A DNA stretch of 64,000 nucleotides from Bog-473 sp036489775. GTDB lineage: Bacteria > Actinomycetota > Acidimicrobiia > Acidimicrobiales > RAAP-2. The notes beneath the pieces are model-generated. The model was given only the letters and a program-made list of their open reading frames with translations, was not told the origin of the DNA and searched no databases. The stretch spans positions 37,239-101,238 of the forward strand of contig DASXFC010000077.1 of assembly GCA_036489775.1 (NCBI GenBank), given 5' to 3'. Made by a program: the position numbers and the translations under genes. Of the stretch, positions 16,216 through 24,339 are shown piece by piece. Numbering within the stretch: the stretch's first letter is position 1; every line of letters begins with the position of its first letter.

Positions 16216-16237
16216 CTTCGGGTGGACCAACCCGAAG
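16216..16237. terminator. Hairpin between two convergent TetR genes
   Basis: CTTCGGG (16216-16222) pairs perfectly with CCCGAAG (16231-16237) around an 8-nt loop, inside the 53-bp convergent gap. No T-run follows on either strand, so it may be a weak bidirectional terminator or a barrier, or just chance. Confidence 0.35.
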
Positions 16238-16251
16238 AAACTAGGGCCAGA

Positions 16252-16866
16252 TCAGCGTCGCTTGGCCGTCCGGCCGGTTTGCGTCAGCGCGGCATCGAGC
16301 AGTGTCGCGACCGCGTCGCGGGCGGCAGGTGCGATCGCAGGGTCGTGGTGATCCATGCGCCCGGCCAGTCCGGCGCCGTCGTAGATGAGATGGAGTTGGC
16401 GTCCCAGATTCGCCGGATCGCGGGCGCCGGCTTGCTCAGCCAGGTCGGTCAACATGGCTCGGATCCAGGCCCTGAATTGGTCGGCGGCTTGCTCGATGAG
16501 ACCGTCTGCGGGCGCTTCTGTGGAGGCGGCAATGAAGGCGCAGCCGTTGAAGTCGGGCTGCTGGTACTGCTTGGCTTGGGTGTCGAAGACAGTCAGGATC
16601 TTTTGGCGCGGATCTTCCACGCGTTCGATCGCCTCGGTGAGCCTGCTGGTCGTTTGGTCGTGTCGTGAGGCCAGGTAGGCGGCCACCAGCTCTTCCTTGC
16701 TGCCGAAGAGGTTGTACAGCGAAGCCTTGGCCACGCCAGCGTGCTCGATGATGCGGTCGATGCCAACGGTCTGGACGCCCTCGGCATAGAAGAGCTCGTT
16801 GGCGGCGGCCAGGAGCCGCTCCCGCGCCGAGGATCGCGGCTGGGTCGGCGCTGGTGCGGTACTCAC
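16252..16866 (-). CDS. TetR-family regulator
   Basis: 204 residues with a standard TetR HTH: RERLLAAANELFYAEGVQTV, RIIEHAGVAKASLYNLFGSKEELV. The C-terminal part (FNGCAFIAASTEAP, RQLHLIYDGAGLAGRM) is the common actinobacterial ligand domain. The GTG at 16866 has AAGGAG upstream; the frame reads further upstream but there overlaps the DUF427 gene. A palindrome sits 16 bp upstream of the start, and related sequences lie before the SDR gene at 19286. It is the last member of the SDR-MFS-DUF427-TetR block and probably represses it. Confidence 0.9.
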   Translation of the reverse strand: MSTAPAPTQPRSSARERLLAAANELFYAEGVQTVGIDRIIEHAGVAKASLYNLFGSKEELVAAYLASRHDQTTSRLTEAIERVEDPRQKILTVFDTQAKQYQQPDFNGCAFIAASTEAPADGLIEQAADQFRAWIRAMLTDLAEQAGARDPANLGRQLHLIYDGAGLAGRMDHHDPAIAPAARDAVATLLDAALTQTGRTAKRR

Positions 16867-16881
16867 AGGCGTCGCTCCTTT

Positions 16882-16897
16882 CAGACAGGTCTGTCTA
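16882..16897. promoter_or_regulatory. Palindromic TetR operator upstream of the TetR gene
   Basis: CAGACAGGTCTGTCTA contains AGACAG-GT-CTGTCT, perfect 6-bp arms. It matches 13 of 16 bases of the site at 19302-19317. Position just upstream of the TetR start suggests autorepression. Confidence 0.65.
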
Positions 16898-17299
16898 TCA
16901 TAGGGTGGATTCGCTGGACCCGGCGCTGATGGCCACCCGGTCGGCGTAGAAGGCCACGTGCCCCTCGATGCTGGCCACCGCTTCGAAGGGGTCGGGGTAG
17001 TACCAGACAGCCGCGTCGAGATCGTTGCCGGTGCCTTCAGAGCCGACGATGTCGTAATAGGAGGCCTCGCCTTTGTACGGACACCACGTGTGGAGCTCGT
17101 TGGGTCGGACGTGGCGCGGGTCGACATCCTCGAGGGGGATGTAAAGCACCGGCGGGTAGGCGGCCTCCCGCAGCTCGAGGGCGCGGTCGGTTTCGGCAAT
17201 CACGGTGGACCCACTGCGGACGACCAGATGAGAAGAGAACGGTTCGACGGTGATGGGGTGATCCGGTCCGGGCTCTAGCTGGCTACGGGTGTCAGTCAT
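16898..17299 (-). CDS. DUF427-domain protein
   Basis: 133 residues carrying the DUF427 core: VVRSGSTVIAETDRALELRE, YPPVLYIPLEDVDP, NELHTWCPYKGEASYYDI. The fold is a small beta barrel; no enzymatic activity is established to my knowledge. Its ATG overlaps the MFS stop by 4 bp (ATGA), so it belongs to the SDR-MFS-DUF427 operon. The TetR gene follows 31 bp further on. A longer reading of this frame upstream of the ATG is antisense-free but overlaps the MFS gene and has no coding merit. Confidence 0.88.
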   Translation of the reverse strand: MTDTRSQLEPGPDHPITVEPFSSHLVVRSGSTVIAETDRALELREAAYPPVLYIPLEDVDPRHVRPNELHTWCPYKGEASYYDIVGSEGTGNDLDAAVWYYPDPFEAVASIEGHVAFYADRVAISAGSSESTL

Positions 17300-18561
17300 G
17301 GGGTGACCTCCTTGGTCGAGGGTGTGATGTGGTCGGCTCGAAGCAGATTGATGGTGGCAAGGAGGCCGAGGAAGATAACGGCGACTCCATATTCGTAGCT
17401 GGTGGTCACCAGTCCACCACCGTGCACGACGGCCAGCCCGGCCAGGACAGCGGGAATGCCCAGGCCGAGATACGACACGGTGAAGAGCACCGAGAGCACG
17501 CCGGCTCGCTGATCGGGGTGGGCCAAGGGGGCGACCAGTCGGATGCCGCCCTGGAAGCCCGCACCGAAGCCGATTCCCGCCACCGCAGTCCCGACAAAGA
17601 ACAGTGCGGCGGACCCGACCCAGAGCGAGAACAACACCACAGCGACGCCTGCCATCAACGTGGTGGTGCCGGTCAGCATGACTTGCGATGCCGGCGTTGC
17701 TCGGAGCACGTAGGTGGTCACGGCGCCGATGAGGGCCAAGATGCCGAGTCCGAGCCCGCCCTCGACTACGGAGGCGGAACCGACCAGGTGATCGATCAAG
17801 CTCGGACCGAGCGAGCCATAGAACCCGGCCAAGGCCCATACGGCGAAGAGGACCGGCGTGGCGGCCATCATGGGTCGGCGGGTCTGCGCGGGCACTTCGA
17901 GCTGCGGAATGATCGAACGCCACGCGCCCGGTGCCCGTGGGCTGGTCTCGGGGAGGAGGTACACGCCGAAGGCCTGCACGACCATGACGCCGGCGATGAC
18001 GATGTACACCAGACGGGTCGGTGCGGGGAGCCATTGCACGGCGAAAGACGAGACGAGCACGCCACTTCCTGAACCGAGGCCCGGTGCCGTGGCGTTGGCC
18101 ACCGCGCCGCGCGTCTGATTGATATCGAGCATGCCAGCGCCGATGGCACCGATGGCGGTGCCCGCGGCCAGACCTTGCACGATCCGAGCGGCCAGCAGCG
18201 CGGCGACACTGTGGGCATCGACGAAGATCACCAGGGCCAGGATCTGAGCGGCGATGCCGACGAAGAGGACCGGGCGTCGCCCGATGTGGTCGGAGACCCG
18301 GCCGACGGTGAGCAGGGCGGAAAGAAATGCGAGGGCGTAGACGCCGAAGATCACGGTGATGGTCAGGGCCGAGAAGCCCCAGGCCTTTTGGTAGGACGCA
18401 TAGAGCGGAGTGGGGGCGGAGGACGCGGCCAGGAATGACACCGTGATCGAGGCCAGGAAGACCATCCGGAGCAGCGGGCGCGGCGTCGTGGTCCCGACGA
18501 CTGGGACAGCGGCGGGGATAGAGCGCTCGGTCAGAGCGAGCATCGGACTCATGGGACTCAT
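17296..18561 (-). CDS. MFS transporter (drug-efflux type)
   Basis: 421 residues, about twelve membrane helices. The first loop has VGRVSDHIGRRPVLFVGI, the canonical GxLaDrxGrkxxl MFS signature, and the helix after it contains ARIVQGLAAGTAIGAIGAGM, as in multidrug exporters of the 12-TM class. Start and stop are linked to neighbours by 4-bp overlaps (SDR upstream, DUF427 downstream), so the genes are translationally coupled. The transported compound is unknown; an adjacent TetR gene suggests substrate-induced efflux. Confidence 0.9.
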   Translation of the reverse strand: MSPMSPMLALTERSIPAAVPVVGTTTPRPLLRMVFLASITVSFLAASSAPTPLYASYQKAWGFSALTITVIFGVYALAFLSALLTVGRVSDHIGRRPVLFVGIAAQILALVIFVDAHSVAALLAARIVQGLAAGTAIGAIGAGMLDINQTRGAVANATAPGLGSGSGVLVSSFAVQWLPAPTRLVYIVIAGVMVVQAFGVYLLPETSPRAPGAWRSIIPQLEVPAQTRRPMMAATPVLFAVWALAGFYGSLGPSLIDHLVGSASVVEGGLGLGILALIGAVTTYVLRATPASQVMLTGTTTLMAGVAVVLFSLWVGSAALFFVGTAVAGIGFGAGFQGGIRLVAPLAHPDQRAGVLSVLFTVSYLGLGIPAVLAGLAVVHGGGLVTTSYEYGVAVIFLGLLATINLLRADHITPSTKEVTP

Positions 18562-19286
18562 GCCGCCGTGCGTCCGCCGTCGACGGCCAGGGTGGCTCCG
18601 GTCAGGTAGCTCGCTTTGTTCGACGCGAGGAAGGCGATGACCTCGGCGATCTCCTCGACCTGGGCGCCCCGTCCGAGCAAAGTGGTCTTGCCGACCTGTT
18701 CGATGAGTGGTGACTTCTCGGGAGTGCTGAACACCGGCCCGGCCGCCACGGCGTTGACCCGAACGCCACGGGGACTGAACTCCGCCGCCCAGGAGCGGGT
18801 CATGGAGCTGAGCGCCGCTTTGGTGGCACCGTAGGCCGCACCGCCATCGAGGCCGATCTGTCCAGCCATGCTGGCCAGGTTGATGATGCTGCCCGAGGAC
18901 CGTTGGGCCATACCGGGTGCGATCCCGGCGACGAGGAAGTAGGCCGAGCGCACGTTGCCGTCGAACAGGTCGTCGAAGGTCGCCTCGTCAAGATCCGCGG
19001 TGGGCCCGAACCATGAAGTCCCGGCGTTGTTGACGAGGACATCGACGGCTGCGACCTCGTCGATCAGGGCTCGTATTGCCGCAACGTGGCTCAGGTCGGC
19101 GGCCACGAAGCGGGCACGGCCGCCCTGCGCCTCGATTTCCCCGACGACTTCGGCTCCACGTTGGGGGTTGCGGCCGTGCACGACGACCTGCCAGCCATCG
19201 CGGGCCAGTCGCAGGGCGGCCGCTCGGCCGATACCTGACGTTGCCCGGCCCAATTCCGTGTCGTTTGCGGTGCTCGCTGCGCTCAT
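18558..19286 (-). CDS. SDR-family oxidoreductase with truncated cofactor strand
   Basis: 242 residues resembling 3-oxoacyl-ACP-reductase-like SDRs: VDVLVNNAGTSWFG, the catalytic Ser in NLASMAG, YGATK (Tyr-x-x-x-Lys), and a C-terminal GATLAVDGG. The N-terminus, however, reads ELGRATSGIGRAAA where homologues read like GRVALVTGATSGIGRA: the first beta strand and the TG of TGxxxGIG are absent, equal to an in-frame loss of six codons. Cofactor binding is therefore doubtful. ATG 19286 follows AAGGGGAGCG. First gene of the operon with MFS and DUF427; two TetR-type sites lie upstream. Confidence 0.82.
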   Translation of the reverse strand: MSAASTANDTELGRATSGIGRAAALRLARDGWQVVVHGRNPQRGAEVVGEIEAQGGRARFVAADLSHVAAIRALIDEVAAVDVLVNNAGTSWFGPTADLDEATFDDLFDGNVRSAYFLVAGIAPGMAQRSSGSIINLASMAGQIGLDGGAAYGATKAALSSMTRSWAAEFSPRGVRVNAVAAGPVFSTPEKSPLIEQVGKTTLLGRGAQVEEIAEVIAFLASNKASYLTGATLAVDGGRTAA

Positions 19287-19301
19287 GACGCTCCCCTTGG
19301 A

Positions 19302-19348
19302 TAGAACGGTCTGTCTACTTCGAGGTGCAAGATAGACCGGTCTGTTCA
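19302..19348. promoter_or_regulatory. Two TetR-type sites upstream of the SDR-MFS-DUF427 operon
   Basis: TAGAACGGTCTGTCTA (19302-19317) and ATAGACCGGTCTGTTCA (19332-19348, with the perfect decamer AGACCGGTCT) lie 31 bp centre to centre just upstream of the SDR start. They share the GGTCTGT core with the site at 16882-16897, so one TetR protein, probably that encoded at 16252-16866, may bind all three. Confidence 0.65.
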
Positions 19349-19620
19349 ATATGTCAATGGCTTTGAGCTTTTGCTGTGATTGGAGAGTCGATCGATGACG
19401 CCCAGATCCGAGCCGAGGCGCGGCGGCCGCAAGTGCGGTTGAGTCGTTCGGTGGCGCGCGAGTGCGGGTCGCCCGGAACGGTGGCAGAGGTGCCGACGGA
19501 TCCATCGGATCTGTGCGATGGCTCACTCCAACGAAGTGGGGCGGCTCTCGGTCATCACAGGGTTACCGCGGCATTAGGGCCACTTCGTTGATCCGCCATT
19601 GTCAGAGTACATGAGGGTGG
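19349..19620. other. Non-coding stretch with an 11-bp inverted repeat
   Basis: No convincing gene is present between the SDR promoter and the rph promoter; the open frames here have no ribosome binding site or recognisable product. CAACGAAGTGG (19529-19539) and CCACTTCGTTG (19580-19590) form a perfect 11-bp inverted repeat separated by 40 bp, which could be a stem-loop or the remains of an element. Confidence 0.4.
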
Positions 19621-19639
19621 GGGTCTTGTTGCAAGGACC
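19621..19639 (+). promoter_or_regulatory. Probable rifampin-associated element (RAE)
   Basis: GGGTCTTGTTGCAAGGACC is a 19-bp near-palindrome (CTTG-N3-CAAG core). It agrees at 15 of 19 positions with the RAE consensus as I recall it, GGGGCTTGCGGCAAGGCCC, a site found upstream of rifamycin-inactivating genes in actinomycetes. It lies 103 bp upstream of rph. The comparison is from memory. Confidence 0.72.
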
Positions 19640-19656
19640 TGTCGTGTGCTGACAAT
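19629..19656 (+). promoter_or_regulatory. Candidate rph promoter
   Basis: TTGCAA (19629-19634) and GACAAT (19651-19656) are spaced by 16 bp. The -35 hexamer lies in the right half of the RAE, so an RAE-binding factor or RNA polymerase state could directly affect this promoter. Predicted from sequence only. Confidence 0.4.
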
Positions 19657-19741
19657 GCACGCCACACGTTGACTTGGGGGTCGGCGCGGTGGGCAGAAGG
19701 AACGAAAGAGGCCCGAGGGGGCTGAAGGGGTCGGTAGCCGG

Positions 19742-22342
19742 ATGGGCAGTTATGTGCTGGGTTTGCAGGAGATCAGCCAGACACAAGTCGCGCTCGTCGG
19801 CGGCAAGGGCGCTCACCTAGGGGAACTCTCGCGGATCGAAGGCATCCGCGTACCGGCTGGATTCTGTGTGACGACGGATGCGTTCCGGCGGATCTTGGCG
19901 GGCGCGCCGTCGATCGACATGCGGATTGATGAGCTGTCGCGTCTGAGGTCGGATGACCGTGAGGCGATCCGGATGCTCAGCGCGGAGGTCCGCAGGACGA
20001 TCGAAGATGTCGCCATCCCCGACGATTTGGTGGCGGCGATCACCGGGTCGGTGGGGAGCATCGACGAACACGCGGCCTACGCCGTCCGATCGAGCGCGAC
20101 GGCAGAGGACTTGCCGACCGCCTCATTCGCTGGCCAGCAGGACACGTACCTGAACGTCGTGGGGTCGGCGGCGATCCTGCAGTACGTCAGTCGCTGCTGG
20201 GCCTCCCTCTTCAGCGAGCGGGCTGTGAGCTACCGCCTGCGGAACGGCTTCGACCATCGGAAGGTCCAGATGGCCGTGGTCGTGCAGCAGATGGTCTTCC
20301 CGCAGGCAGCCGGCATCGTGTTCACCGCCGACCCCGTCACATCAAACCGCAAGGTTCTCTCGGTGGAGGCGAGCTTCGGCCTCGGCGAGGCCCTGGTCTC
20401 GGGGCGGGTCAATGCGGACGTCTACCAGGTGCGTGATGGCGAGATCGTCGCCAAGACGGTCTCCGCCAAGCAGCTCGCCATTGAGGCTTCGCCGGCCGGC
20501 GGAACGCGCGAGACGGCGATCGAGCCGGAACGTCAGGACTTGCCTGCGGTGACCGATGCCCAGGTCGTGCAACTCGCGCAACTGGGTCGGCGGATCGAAG
20601 AACACTTCGGACGCCCCCAGGACATCGAATGGTGCCTCGACGATGATGGGTTCCAGGTCGTCCAGAGCCGACCGATCACCACCCTGTTCCCCATCCCCGC
20701 GGTCGGCGACCGGGAGAACCACGTGTACGTCTCGGTCGGTCATCAGCAGATGATGACCGACGCCATGAAACCCCTGGGACTCTCCTTCTGGCAGATGACG
20801 ACGCCACGGCCGATGGCCGAGGCCGGCGGGAGACTCTTCGTCGATGTCGCTCCGATGCTGGGTTCGCCGACGACTCGGGCTGGGATCCTGGCAACCTTGG
20901 GCAGGTCCGACCCCCTGATTGGGGACGCGTTGTCGACCATCCTCGAACGCGACAACTTCATCCCGACGGTCCCCGACGAGGGTCCAGCCGTGACGCCGGG
21001 TGGCGGTGCTCCTGCCCCGATCGAGACCGATCCGGCCATTGTCGAAGAGCTGATCGAGCAGAACCAGGCCTCCACCGCCGCCCTGCAACGCGATATCCGC
21101 ATGAAGTCCGGCTCTGCGCTGCTCGACTTCATCGTGGCGGACATCCCCGAACTGAAGCGGATCCTGTTCGATCCACTGAGTCATCAGGTGTTCATGTCGG
21201 CGATGGAGGCGACGTGGTGGCTCAATGACCAGCTGGAAGTATGGCTGGGCGAGAAGAACGCGGCCGATGTACTGGCGCAGTCCGTGCCCCACAACGTCAC
21301 ATCTGAGATGGGGCTGGCGCTACTGGATGTGGCTGACGTCATCCGCCCCCATCCCGAAGTCGTGGCGTTTCTGGAGCACATCGAAGACCAGGGCTTCCTC
21401 GAGGAGCTGTCCACGCTTGAAGGCGGGCGGGAAGCGCGGGACGCCATCGAGGCCTACCTCGACTCGTATGGCATGCGCTGCGCTGGTGAGATTGACATCA
21501 CGAGGCCACGTTGGAGCGAACGCCCCACCACGCTGGTGCCTCTGATTCTCGGCAACATCAAGAACTCCGAGCCAGGCGCCGGAAAGCGACGGTTCGAGCG
21601 AGGACGCCAAGAGGCCTGGGAGAAGGAACAGGAATTACTGGCGCGTCTGCGGCTCTTGCCCGACGGCGAGCGCCTGGCCGACGAGACCAAGCAGAAGATC
21701 GACCGGCTCCGGACCTTCATCGGGTACCGGGAGTATCCCAAGTACGGCATGGTCAGCCGATACTTCGTCTACAAGCAAGCCTTGCTGGAAGAGGCTGATC
21801 GTCTTGTGCAGGCTCGCGTGCTCCGTGAGAAAGAAGACATCTTCTACGTCAGGTTCGAGGAACTCCACGATGTTGTCCGGACACACCAAGTGGACGACCT
21901 CCTTATCTCCCAGCGCAAAGACGCATTCAGGTCGTATCAAGCACTCACACCGCCCCGGGTCTTCACATCGGATGGCGAGGTCGTTGCCGGGAGCTACGGA
22001 CGCATCGATGTCCCGTCCGATGCACTGGTCGGCTTACCCGTGTCCAGCGGGATGGTCGAGGGACGGGCCCGCGTCATCTTGGACCTGGCCGAAGCCGATC
22101 TGGAGCCGGGCGACATCCTGGTCACGGCCTACACGGACCCCAGCTGGACGCCTGTGTTCCTCGCCGTCGAGGGCCTGGTGACCGAGGTGGGGGGCGTGAT
22201 GACGCACGGCGCCGTGATCGCCCGGGAGTACGGCTTACCGGCCGTCGTGGGGGTGGAAAACGCCACGCGGCTCATCGAGGATGGGCAGCGGATCCGCTTG
22301 AATGGAACACAGGGGTACGTCGAGATCCTTCCCTCGACGTGA
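19742..22342 (+). CDS. rph: Rifampin phosphotransferase
   Basis: 866 residues. The enzyme uses ATP to phosphorylate the ansa-chain hydroxyl of rifamycins, releasing AMP and Pi. Domains in order: ATP-grasp domain (1 to about 315; GGKGAHLGELSRIEGIRVPA, AVRSSATAEDLPTASFAGQ, DIEWC...VQSRPITTL), a long helical rifampin-binding domain (about 330-755; HQQMMTDAMKPLGLSFW, DVADVIRPHPE, GMRCAGEIDITRPRW), and the swivelling His domain (about 770-866) with the phospho-acceptor His822 in GGVMTHGAVIAREYGLP. Unlike PEP synthase there is no C-terminal TIM barrel, and the length and motifs match the Listeria-type Rph. A probable RAE precedes it. ATG at 19742. Confidence 0.93.
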   Translation: MGSYVLGLQEISQTQVALVGGKGAHLGELSRIEGIRVPAGFCVTTDAFRRILAGAPSIDMRIDELSRLRSDDREAIRMLSAEVRRTIEDVAIPDDLVAAITGSVGSIDEHAAYAVRSSATAEDLPTASFAGQQDTYLNVVGSAAILQYVSRCWASLFSERAVSYRLRNGFDHRKVQMAVVVQQMVFPQAAGIVFTADPVTSNRKVLSVEASFGLGEALVSGRVNADVYQVRDGEIVAKTVSAKQLAIEASPAGGTRETAIEPERQDLPAVTDAQVVQLAQLGRRIEEHFGRPQDIEWCLDDDGFQVVQSRPITTLFPIPAVGDRENHVYVSVGHQQMMTDAMKPLGLSFWQMTTPRPMAEAGGRLFVDVAPMLGSPTTRAGILATLGRSDPLIGDALSTILERDNFIPTVPDEGPAVTPGGGAPAPIETDPAIVEELIEQNQASTAALQRDIRMKSGSALLDFIVADIPELKRILFDPLSHQVFMSAMEATWWLNDQLEVWLGEKNAADVLAQSVPHNVTSEMGLALLDVADVIRPHPEVVAFLEHIEDQGFLEELSTLEGGREARDAIEAYLDSYGMRCAGEIDITRPRWSERPTTLVPLILGNIKNSEPGAGKRRFERGRQEAWEKEQELLARLRLLPDGERLADETKQKIDRLRTFIGYREYPKYGMVSRYFVYKQALLEEADRLVQARVLREKEDIFYVRFEELHDVVRTHQVDDLLISQRKDAFRSYQALTPPRVFTSDGEVVAGSYGRIDVPSDALVGLPVSSGMVEGRARVILDLAEADLEPGDILVTAYTDPSWTPVFLAVEGLVTEVGGVMTHGAVIAREYGLPAVVGVENATRLIEDGQRIRLNGTQGYVEILPST

Positions 22343-22355
22343 CACGGTAGGCGTT

Positions 22356-22877
22356 TCAGCTCTCGGCTGGCGCCTTCCGCTTGGGGAGCTTCCAGCCGGG
22401 GCGCACGAAGTGGCAGGTGTATCCGTTCGGATACTTCTCCAAATAGTCCTGATGTTCTGGCTCCGCCTCCCAGAACGGACCGGCCGGCTCGAGTTCGGTC
22501 ACCACGGGTCCAGGCCAGAGGCCGGAAACTTCGACGTCGGCGATGGTGTCCTCGGCGACACTGCGTTGTGAGTCGCTGGTATAGAAAATGGCTGAGCGGT
22601 AACTCATGCCCCGGTCATTCCCCTGTCGGTTCTTTGTCGTCGGATCGTGGATCTGGAAGAAGAATTCCAGGAGCTCTCGGTACGAAATCATGCTGGGGTC
22701 GAAGACGATCTCAATAGCCTCGGCATGGGTACCGTGGTTCCGGTACGTGGCGTTGGGGACGTCTCCGCCCGTGTATCCCACCCTGGTCGAGACGACACCA
22801 GGCATCTTCCGAATTAGATCTTGCATGCCCCAGAAGCAACCGCCGGCGAGGACCGCCGTTTCTGTTTCTTGCGTCAT
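22356..22877 (-). CDS. msrA: Peptide methionine sulfoxide reductase A
   Basis: 173 residues. MsrA reduces methionine-S-sulfoxide. The catalytic GCFWG motif follows TAVLAG near residue 14-18, and the core GYTGGDVPNATYRNHGTHAE and AEPEHQDYLEKYPNGY are typical. The ATG at 22877 follows AAGGAGACC; an in-frame ATG at 22901 lies inside the adk stop region and is less likely. It lies 16 bp after adk on the minus strand, so they form an operon, and it converges on rph. Confidence 0.95.
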   Translation of the reverse strand: MTQETETAVLAGGCFWGMQDLIRKMPGVVSTRVGYTGGDVPNATYRNHGTHAEAIEIVFDPSMISYRELLEFFFQIHDPTTKNRQGNDRGMSYRSAIFYTSDSQRSVAEDTIADVEVSGLWPGPVVTELEPAGPFWEAEPEHQDYLEKYPNGYTCHFVRPGWKLPKRKAPAES

Positions 22878-22893
22878 GAGTGGTCTCCTTTCA

Positions 22894-23517
22894 TTACTCA
22901 ATAGCTCGATCCGTCGGAACCACTTCTGGTTCGAGGTCCTGCTTCGTTTGGTCCAGCACTTGATCCAATCGGGCGGAGATCCGTTGTGTCACGGCCCCAA
23001 CCTCTCCGGAGCCGTCGACGGTGATGAGGATTCCCTCTTGACGGTAATAGCCCAGAAGATCGCGTGATTCGCGATCGTAGACATCCAGTCGGTGGAGGAT
23101 CGTCTCCTGCGTGTCATCAGACCGTGAGGAGTGAGCTGAGCGTCGAGTCAGGCGACGCACCAGCTCCTCGCGGGGCACCTGCAGCTCGATGGCGGCGTGC
23201 AAAGGCAGTCCAGCAGCGACGGTCCATCGTTCCGCCTCGATGGCCTGAGCCAGTGTGCGAGGAAAGCCATCGAGGATGAATCCCCCAGCTGTTTTTGCCA
23301 GCTGGTCGAAGAGCGCTCTGGTCACGAGGGAATCCTCCACCAGCTCTCCTCTTTCGAGCGTGGCCTCGATCAGCAGGCCCGTTGGCGTGCGTCGTGCCAC
23401 ATGTGTCCGGAGGATCTCACCAAGTGAGATGTGGGGCACGCCGTAGGCCGCAGCCAACCGGTCACCCTGCGTACCCTTTCCCGCGCCAGGCGGTGCAATC
23501 AAGACCGCACGTAACAT
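22894..23517 (-). CDS. adk: Adenylate kinase
   Basis: 207 residues. P-loop APPGAGKGTQ near the N-terminus, the NMP-binding region with ISLGEILR, FILDGFPRTLAQA with the conserved Arg, and a short lid (RRLTRRSAHSSRSDDTQETI) without zinc cysteines. It interconverts ATP+AMP and 2 ADP. The ribosomal-protein context of the housekeeping adk is missing, so this may be a second copy; its neighbours msrA, rph (which releases AMP) and a universal stress protein suggest a stress role. The AMP link is speculation. Confidence 0.9.
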   Translation of the reverse strand: MLRAVLIAPPGAGKGTQGDRLAAAYGVPHISLGEILRTHVARRTPTGLLIEATLERGELVEDSLVTRALFDQLAKTAGGFILDGFPRTLAQAIEAERWTVAAGLPLHAAIELQVPREELVRRLTRRSAHSSRSDDTQETILHRLDVYDRESRDLLGYYRQEGILITVDGSGEVGAVTQRISARLDQVLDQTKQDLEPEVVPTDRAIE

Positions 23518-23553
23518 GGTGAGCCAATAATCCTCTACGGAAATGAGGTCGTG

Positions 23554-24033
23554 CTACTCGTCGACGACTTCGTGAGCAATGAGGACCGGGTGTCGCGCGT
23601 GAGCTGCCAGCGAGTGCGACACACTGCCGAGCAGCGCAGCGCGCAGCGCTCCTCGGCCGCGCTGGCCGCAAACGATCAGGCGGGCTGAAAGGGTGTCGGC
23701 CACCTCTAGAACGGCTTGAGGGATTCCATCGAAGGACTCCTTCGTCATTGCCGTGGCGTTGAATCCGTGCTCGCTGGCCTTCCGCGCCCCCTCTTCCGCC
23801 ACTGATTTTGCGAATGACTCTTCTTCGGCGTCTAAGTCCGCACCGCCGGCTGTCGTACCAGCTGCGAACGCGCCGGCCAGAGCCAGGCGGGTCGCGACCG
23901 TTTCCCAAACCGTCAGCACCACTGCATCTACCGGTCGATTGATCAGATCTACGGCGGCCCTCATGGCACCCCGTGATCCCTCAGAACCATCGAAACAGAA
24001 CAGCACTGGACCGGTCAGTTCTTCCTGCGGCAT
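23554..24033 (-). CDS. Universal stress protein (UspA family)
   Basis: 159 residues. The C-terminal ATP-binding motif G-2x-G-9x-G(S/T) is visible in VCGQRGRGALRAALLGSVSHSLA, and the N-terminus PVLFCFDGSEGSRGAMRAA has the usual Asp. Such proteins bind ATP and aid persistence under stress. It lies 36 bp upstream of adk on the same strand. Confidence 0.92.
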   Translation of the reverse strand: MPQEELTGPVLFCFDGSEGSRGAMRAAVDLINRPVDAVVLTVWETVATRLALAGAFAAGTTAGGADLDAEEESFAKSVAEEGARKASEHGFNATAMTKESFDGIPQAVLEVADTLSARLIVCGQRGRGALRAALLGSVSHSLAAHARHPVLIAHEVVDE

Positions 24034-24108
24034 GAAGCCCTCCTTAGTAATTGGCAGGATCGAAGTTGTTTGATAGCAGGGTCGCCGCTTGTATCCGCTC
24101 GATATGCG

Positions 24109-24339
24109 CTAACTGCTCTCGTTCAGACTCTCGTGGCGCCAACCATCTTCGTACTCAGCGTCGTGTAACCGACGGACTAGGTGGGCGTAGTGGTCGAGTC
24201 GATCGGCCGCGGTTTGAGCTTCGTGATAATCCTTGCCATGGTCACGCGCCGCCGTCTTCTCTTCCGAGCGTTTCCGAACGATACGGAGCTCCTCGTGGGC
24301 GTGCTCAACAATCTTTTCCAGAGTTTGCTCAAGGTTCAT
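24109..24339 (-). CDS. Small hypothetical protein, 76 residues
   Basis: A hydrophilic, helical protein (MNLEQTLEKIVEHAHEELRI at the start, rich in His, Glu and Arg). ATG at 24339 follows GGAGACG. It lies upstream of the universal stress protein gene on the same strand. No family recognised; existence is supported by the ribosome binding site, heptad-like spacing and codon use. Confidence 0.55.
   Translation of the reverse strand: MNLEQTLEKIVEHAHEELRIVRKRSEEKTAARDHGKDYHEAQTAADRLDHYAHLVRRLHDAEYEDGWRHESLNESS

Noticed and set aside
16898..18034. DUF427 gene extended upstream to 18034
   Set aside because: The added part runs over the MFS gene in another frame; the ATG at 17299 overlaps the MFS stop by 4 bp and matches DUF427 length.
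19376..19591. 71-codon frame before rph
   Set aside because: No ribosome binding site, no recognisable product; spans an inverted repeat.
19742..22342. Phosphoenolpyruvate synthase as identity for rph
   Set aside because: The C-terminal TIM barrel is missing and the middle domain matches the rifampin-binding domain; His domain is at the end.
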